Source: Flavilitoribacter sp020436695
GTDB lineage: Bacteria > Bacteroidota > Bacteroidia > Chitinophagales > Saprospiraceae
Direction of reading: 5' to 3'
Assembly: GCA_041392665.1 (NCBI GenBank)
Contig: JAWKLQ010000017.1
Location: 62,001-126,000 of the forward strand
DNA: 64,000 bases
Below the pieces are notes generated by a model. That model was not told the DNA's origin. It was given only the letters and a program-made list of their open reading frames with translations, and did not search any database. A program made the position numbers and the translations under genes. Of the stretch, positions 60,301 to 64,000 are shown one piece after another; the stretch's first letter is position 1; every line of letters starts with the position of its first letter.

Positions 60301-61644
60301 TCACACCCGGGGTAATTCCCAACCGTTATGATATTGTGGGGTGATCATTTTGCTGGCTTCCGGATCATTTCTGAACAGGCCTTTATCTTTATCCCAGAAG
60401 ATCTTGCGTTCGGTGCGGAAGGCAATATTCCCCATGTGCGCATTAACCGCAGCCACACTGCCGCTTTCAATCGGGCATTTGAGATCTTCCAGTTTTCTGG
60501 ACTTTACGGCAGCCACAAAATTCTCTGCGTGTTCCACCAGCGGATTGCCGATCCTCGGTTGCTCTGGGAGCATCTCTACTTTGTATTTTCTGATGCCATC
60601 GACATTTTCTGTTTCCGAGATCACTTCCCAACCCTGGCGATTGACTACCAGTGTGGCATCATTACCGATAAAAGCGATGCCTTCGCTACGTCCGTAGTTG
60701 CCGAAATCCAGTCCGGTACCGTGTTCCCAAAGCATATTGAAGCTGTCAAATTCGTAGATAGCCTGTAAAGTATCGGGTGTTTGCTTCGCATCATCCGGGA
60801 AAGCGAACTTACCACCGCCGGCAGTAACGGAGACCGGAGCAACTGCATTCATGGCGAAAAGCGCAATATCTATCTCGTGTACCCCCCAGTCGGTCATCAA
60901 CCCGCCGGCGTAGTCCCAATACCAACGAAAACTGCCGTGGAAACGGTTTTGATTAAATGGGCGCTTGGGTGCCGGTCCCAGCCACATATTATAATCGACC
61001 TCAGTGGGCGCTGCCGTATCGGGCTTTACCTCCAGACCGTTTACGCCTCCCCGGTAAGACCATACCTTAACAATACTGATCCGCCCCAGTTTGCCGCTTC
61101 TTACAAAATCGATAGCATGGGCATAGTGCTGGCCACTTCGCTGCCACTGCCCCACCTGTACCATCCGCCCGTATTGACTGGCGGCCTGACGCATAATTCC
61201 ACATTCAGCAATGGAATTCGCCAGCGGTTTTTCCACATATACATCCTTTCCCGCCTGACAGGCAGCCACCATTGGAAGACAATGCCAGTGATCGGGCGTG
61301 CCGATTATGACTGCGTCGATATCCTGACGTTCGAGGAGTTTGCGGAAGTCCTTATATTGATCCGGCTTTTGCCCTCTGATCGTTTCTGCCTCGGCAGTAC
61401 GTCGGTCAAGTACCCGTTGATCCACATCACAGATGGCGACACAGTCTACCTCCGACATTTCCAGGTGAGAACGCATATTGGTCCATCCCATACCATTGGC
61501 ACCGATGAGACCGAAACGGATCTGATCGCTGGGCGCAACTGAGGTTCGTTTTGCAGCTATTGCCTCATTTGGCAATCCGCCGATGAGTCCGAATGCGCCG
61601 AATGCACCGGCTTGCTTGAGGAAGGTTCTTCTGTTGTTTTTCAT
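60301..61644 (-). CDS. Tat-exported Gfo/Idh/MocA family oxidoreductase
   Basis: 447 residues. The N-terminus MKNNRRTFLKQAGAFGAFGL is a twin-arginine signal (RRTFLK), so the folded, cofactor-loaded enzyme goes to the periplasm. The Rossmann part starts IRFGLIGANGMGWTN near residue 41 and contains DAVIIGTPDHWH and VYVEKPLANSI, where the EKP Lys is the catalytic dyad partner. The C-terminal GFO_IDH_MocA domain follows (DWGVHEIDIALFAM). Members oxidise or reduce sugars and inositols. It is divergent from the glycosidase-like gene at 61855, with 210 bases between, so they may belong to one carbohydrate pathway (inference). Confidence 0.93.
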   Translation of the reverse strand: MKNNRRTFLKQAGAFGAFGLIGGLPNEAIAAKRTSVAPSDQIRFGLIGANGMGWTNMRSHLEMSEVDCVAICDVDQRVLDRRTAEAETIRGQKPDQYKDFRKLLERQDIDAVIIGTPDHWHCLPMVAACQAGKDVYVEKPLANSIAECGIMRQAASQYGRMVQVGQWQRSGQHYAHAIDFVRSGKLGRISIVKVWSYRGGVNGLEVKPDTAAPTEVDYNMWLGPAPKRPFNQNRFHGSFRWYWDYAGGLMTDWGVHEIDIALFAMNAVAPVSVTAGGGKFAFPDDAKQTPDTLQAIYEFDSFNMLWEHGTGLDFGNYGRSEGIAFIGNDATLVVNRQGWEVISETENVDGIRKYKVEMLPEQPRIGNPLVEHAENFVAAVKSRKLEDLKCPIESGSVAAVNAHMGNIAFRTERKIFWDKDKGLFRNDPEASKMITPQYHNGWELPRV

Positions 61645-61854
61645 GGCTTATCTGTTCTGTTTTGATTTTTCCTAAGGTAAGTAAAAAGTTAATCAGGAGA
61701 GTACATAATAGGGGCGATAAGCTCATAATAAGTCAATGATCATGGACCTGAGCTATCCGGGTGAAAGAAGTAAGCTTGTCCGTGGCGAAAGAAGAAAAAG
61801 ATCAATTACCTTTATTACCCATCCATTGTCCCTCCATTTTACAACAATACCTAT

Positions 61855-63522
61855 ATGAGCCGGAAAGTAGTCAAACAACATATTGCGTTTCTAACATTTT
61901 TCTGTCTGATCCTTACTTTACATGCACAGGAAAAAATGCCCCTATTCGGTGTTTTTGAAGTCGCATTTGAGGGATCGATGTACAGCTCTACCGACAATCC
62001 GGTGCGGGATGTGGAATTGCTAACTACCTGGCAGCATGAGTCCGGTAAGCTCCGCATTCAGATCCATGGTTACTTTGACGGTGATGGACAGGGACAAAAT
62101 GCCGGCAGGATGTTTAAAGTGAGGTTTTGTCCGACTGAAGTTGGACAATGGGAATTAATTGATGTCCATTCCAACGATGAGCTCCTGAACCAACAAAAAA
62201 CCGGGCTGAGAGTTATTTGCGAGAAATCGGCAAACAAAGGCTTCTGGATGCCCGATGAACAGAACGGCAATCGATGGTATGTGCGATCCAACGGAGATCA
62301 TCCCTATATTATCGGCAACACGTTCTACACTTTTCTCTCCGAATATTTCAAAGGTCAACCCAGCGGTGGAAATATAGCAACCGATGTGCGTGGCAATGCA
62401 AAATATCTAAACAAGCTCCGTTTTGCCGTTACCGGAGATATTTTCCCCAATCCAGTTGAAAAGCCCTTTCTCGATGAGGAGGGTAAGCCCACCGATAATG
62501 GTCGCTATTCCCACCGGCCGAACGCCAAATGGTTTTCGGAGCGCGTTGACCAGGCCGTGCAATTGTGTTTCGAACAGGACGTCATTGCCGATATTATCCT
62601 AAACGGCCCGGATTCGGAAGATGCCCGAAGTGCGCTATCGGCCGATGCCAATGGGCATGATCACCTCCCTTATCTGCGGTATATTGCGGCCCGATACGGT
62701 AGCTATCCGAATGTATGGATCTGCCTTTCCAATGAATTTGATATCAAAAAGCCCAAATTCAGTCTGGACGAGATTGTTGATATAGGTAGCGAAATGAAGG
62801 CGCTTCTCCCCTATTCCACGCCGCTAAGTGTACATGGTGATCAAGGGAATTGGAAGCACGAACTCAATAAGGCCGACTGGAACGATCATGTGATCATTCA
62901 AAACAAGATCAAATACCTACCCAATGCCGCCCATTACATGGAAATGAATTACTGGATCGGCGATCAAAAGCCGGTAGTTAACGATGAATTGGCATACGAA
63001 GGAAAAGCTGACGGATGGTCCGAAGAAGACGTCATTGAAGCGGTTTTGGGTGCATTCATGGGAGGCGGTTATGCCTCATCCGGCTATAAGCCGATCCGAA
63101 AAGGAGGCCATTATTTCGCCGGTAATTTTAACGCCAATGAACACCGGGCCATTGATAATATGCTTTGGTTTAGACAGACGATCGACCAAAACATCCGGTT
63201 TTGGCAGATGGAGCCCATTTTTATTACTGAAGCTACTTATAAAGATGGGATCGACGGTTCGAGGTCTTCCATTTTCTTCCAACTCGATAAAGATTTCAGG
63301 GTATTGGAATGGGCGAATCGGCAATATGTGCTAGCTACGAATAAAGAGAAAAAGCACATGCTGGCTTATCTCCCCGAAGGTACCTGGCAGGTCAGACAAT
63401 ACGACCTGCTCACTAAAAAAGAAACTACGCTGGCCGAAAAAGTTACAGGCACTTTCGAATTTTCTTCCCCTGACAGCCGCGCCGTAATGATAGTTGTTAC
63501 CTTGCTGGAAAATGAAAAATAA
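61855..63522 (+). CDS. DUF5060/DUF4038 glycoside hydrolase-like protein
   Basis: 555 residues. Signal peptide (HIAFLTFFCLILTLHAQ). The N-terminal DUF5060 domain covers ~25-115 (FEVAFEGSMYSSTDNPVRDV, FCPTEVGQWEL). Then a (beta/alpha)8-type DUF4038 apiosidase-like domain: HPYIIGNTFYTFL, LRYIAARYGSYPNVWICLSNEFD (Glu of NEFD as likely acid/base) and PVVNDELAYEG (Glu as likely nucleophile). The C-terminal ~85 residues are a beta domain (DUF5605/putative collagen-binding type). Proteins of this architecture hydrolyse plant or algal polysaccharide side chains. Periplasmic or secreted. Substrate unknown. Confidence 0.9.
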   Translation: MSRKVVKQHIAFLTFFCLILTLHAQEKMPLFGVFEVAFEGSMYSSTDNPVRDVELLTTWQHESGKLRIQIHGYFDGDGQGQNAGRMFKVRFCPTEVGQWELIDVHSNDELLNQQKTGLRVICEKSANKGFWMPDEQNGNRWYVRSNGDHPYIIGNTFYTFLSEYFKGQPSGGNIATDVRGNAKYLNKLRFAVTGDIFPNPVEKPFLDEEGKPTDNGRYSHRPNAKWFSERVDQAVQLCFEQDVIADIILNGPDSEDARSALSADANGHDHLPYLRYIAARYGSYPNVWICLSNEFDIKKPKFSLDEIVDIGSEMKALLPYSTPLSVHGDQGNWKHELNKADWNDHVIIQNKIKYLPNAAHYMEMNYWIGDQKPVVNDELAYEGKADGWSEEDVIEAVLGAFMGGGYASSGYKPIRKGGHYFAGNFNANEHRAIDNMLWFRQTIDQNIRFWQMEPIFITEATYKDGIDGSRSSIFFQLDKDFRVLEWANRQYVLATNKEKKHMLAYLPEGTWQVRQYDLLTKKETTLAEKVTGTFEFSSPDSRAVMIVVTLLENEK

Positions 63523-63597
63523 TTGCACAGTAGAAAACACCAGGGAATTATACCATTTTGTTGACAACCTCGTATTAAATGTACCCGCTTCAAATCA

Positions 63598-64000
63598 CTA
63601 CTTTACGTAAACTGTCTTCACATTCACAAATTCCCGGATACCGAATTCCGACAATTCGCGGCCAAAACCTGAATTTTTGATCCCCCCAAATGGAAGTCGC
63701 GGATCGGATTTCACCAGGGCATTGATAAACACGCTACCCGAGTCGATCTCTTGTGCAATGCGTTCAGCCGCTTCCGTATTCCGGGTGAAGATCGCTGCTC
63801 CCAGGCCGAAAGGAGAATCGTTGGCGACCAGGATGGCTTCCTGTTCGTCAATTACCTTGATCACGGACGCTACCGGTCCGAATAATTCCTCATAATATGC
63901 AGGCTGTGCGGGAGCCACATCAACCAGGATCGTAGCCGGATAATAAGCACCTTCCATTTCCGGGATCTCCCCACCGAGAATACATCGTGCCCCTTGTCTG
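63598..64000 (-). CDS. Aldehyde dehydrogenase (succinate-semialdehyde dehydrogenase type), N-terminal part outside the window
   Basis: The frame enters at 64000 (RQGARCILGGEIPEMEGAYY) and ends at 63598, giving the last 133 residues of an aldehyde dehydrogenase. The family blocks EELFGPVASVI, NDSPFGLGAAIFTRN, GSVFINALVKSDPRLPFGG and KNSGFGRELSEFGIREFVN are typical of the C-terminal half. The DPRLPFGGIKNSG text is that of the Sad/YneI-like succinate-semialdehyde dehydrogenases. The catalytic Cys and Glu lie outside the window. It is convergent with the glycosidase-like gene. The exact substrate is inferred from family text only. Confidence 0.9.
   Translation of the reverse strand, partial: RQGARCILGGEIPEMEGAYYPATILVDVAPAQPAYYEELFGPVASVIKVIDEQEAILVANDSPFGLGAAIFTRNTEAAERIAQEIDSGSVFINALVKSDPRLPFGGIKNSGFGRELSEFGIREFVNVKTVYVK

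Overview
The window looks like chromosomal DNA of a gliding, aerobic Bacteroidota, most likely of the Saprospiria/Lewinella type. The evidence is several secreted proteins with type IX secretion (T9SS) C-terminal sorting domains, a gldC gene, large TonB-dependent receptors with carboxypeptidase-regulatory N-termini, a DUF1800/DUF1501 pair, PKD-repeat giants and promoter-like TAnnTTTG elements. The species cannot be fixed from the sequence alone.

Layout. Positions 1-2150 hold a truncated SixA-type histidine phosphatase, a short-chain dehydrogenase and a secreted M43 metalloprotease. 2520-6623 encodes a giant PKD/T9SS protein, closed by a strong terminator. 6918-11852 is a tandem pair of secreted amidohydrolases. 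12068-15358 is a DUF1800-DUF1501 operon. 15467-16339 is a complete IS5-family insertion sequence with inverted repeats and a TAA target duplication. 16606-20425 holds small envelope proteins, a DUF4419 protein and a gene-free stretch with a candidate structured RNA. 20479-21024 is a MOSC protein.

21118-28315 is the most interesting part. It is a compact block on the minus strand: RHH-like mini-protein, LRR-Roc-COR-TIR (Roco-TIR) protein, TIR protein, membrane NACHT NTPase, small two-helix membrane protein, and a DUF433/DUF5615 toxin-antitoxin pair. At one side it ends exactly at the 3' end of a tRNA-Arg(CCU) gene. At the other side lies a direct copy of the last 14 bases of that tRNA context. 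This has the form of a tRNA-integrated defence island that has lost, or never carried, an integrase. The Roco protein also carries about 190 residues of degenerate dipeptide repeat between its LRR and GTPase parts.

28316-36574 has an intergenic region with tandem structured repeats, a patatin lipase, a cupredoxin/lamin-tail T9SS protein, and a TonB receptor paired with a lipoprotein built of four internal repeats. 36704-43264 has a candidate switch-like RNA element, an Oar-like TonB receptor, an M48 protease and an unknown secreted protein. The 4.5S SRP RNA lies at 43271-43371 on the minus strand. From 43407 to the end the genes are mostly housekeeping or metabolic: GldC, a NAD(P)-binding protein, a copper P-type ATPase, acetoacetate-CoA ligase, a MATE exporter, oligopeptidase B, a three-gene operon of two class-V PLP enzymes and a 2-hydroxyacid dehydrogenase, GlmM, a PAP2 phosphatase, a ZIP transporter, a Tat-exported Gfo/Idh/MocA oxidoreductase, a DUF5060/DUF4038 glycosidase-like protein and the C-terminal part of an aldehyde dehydrogenase.
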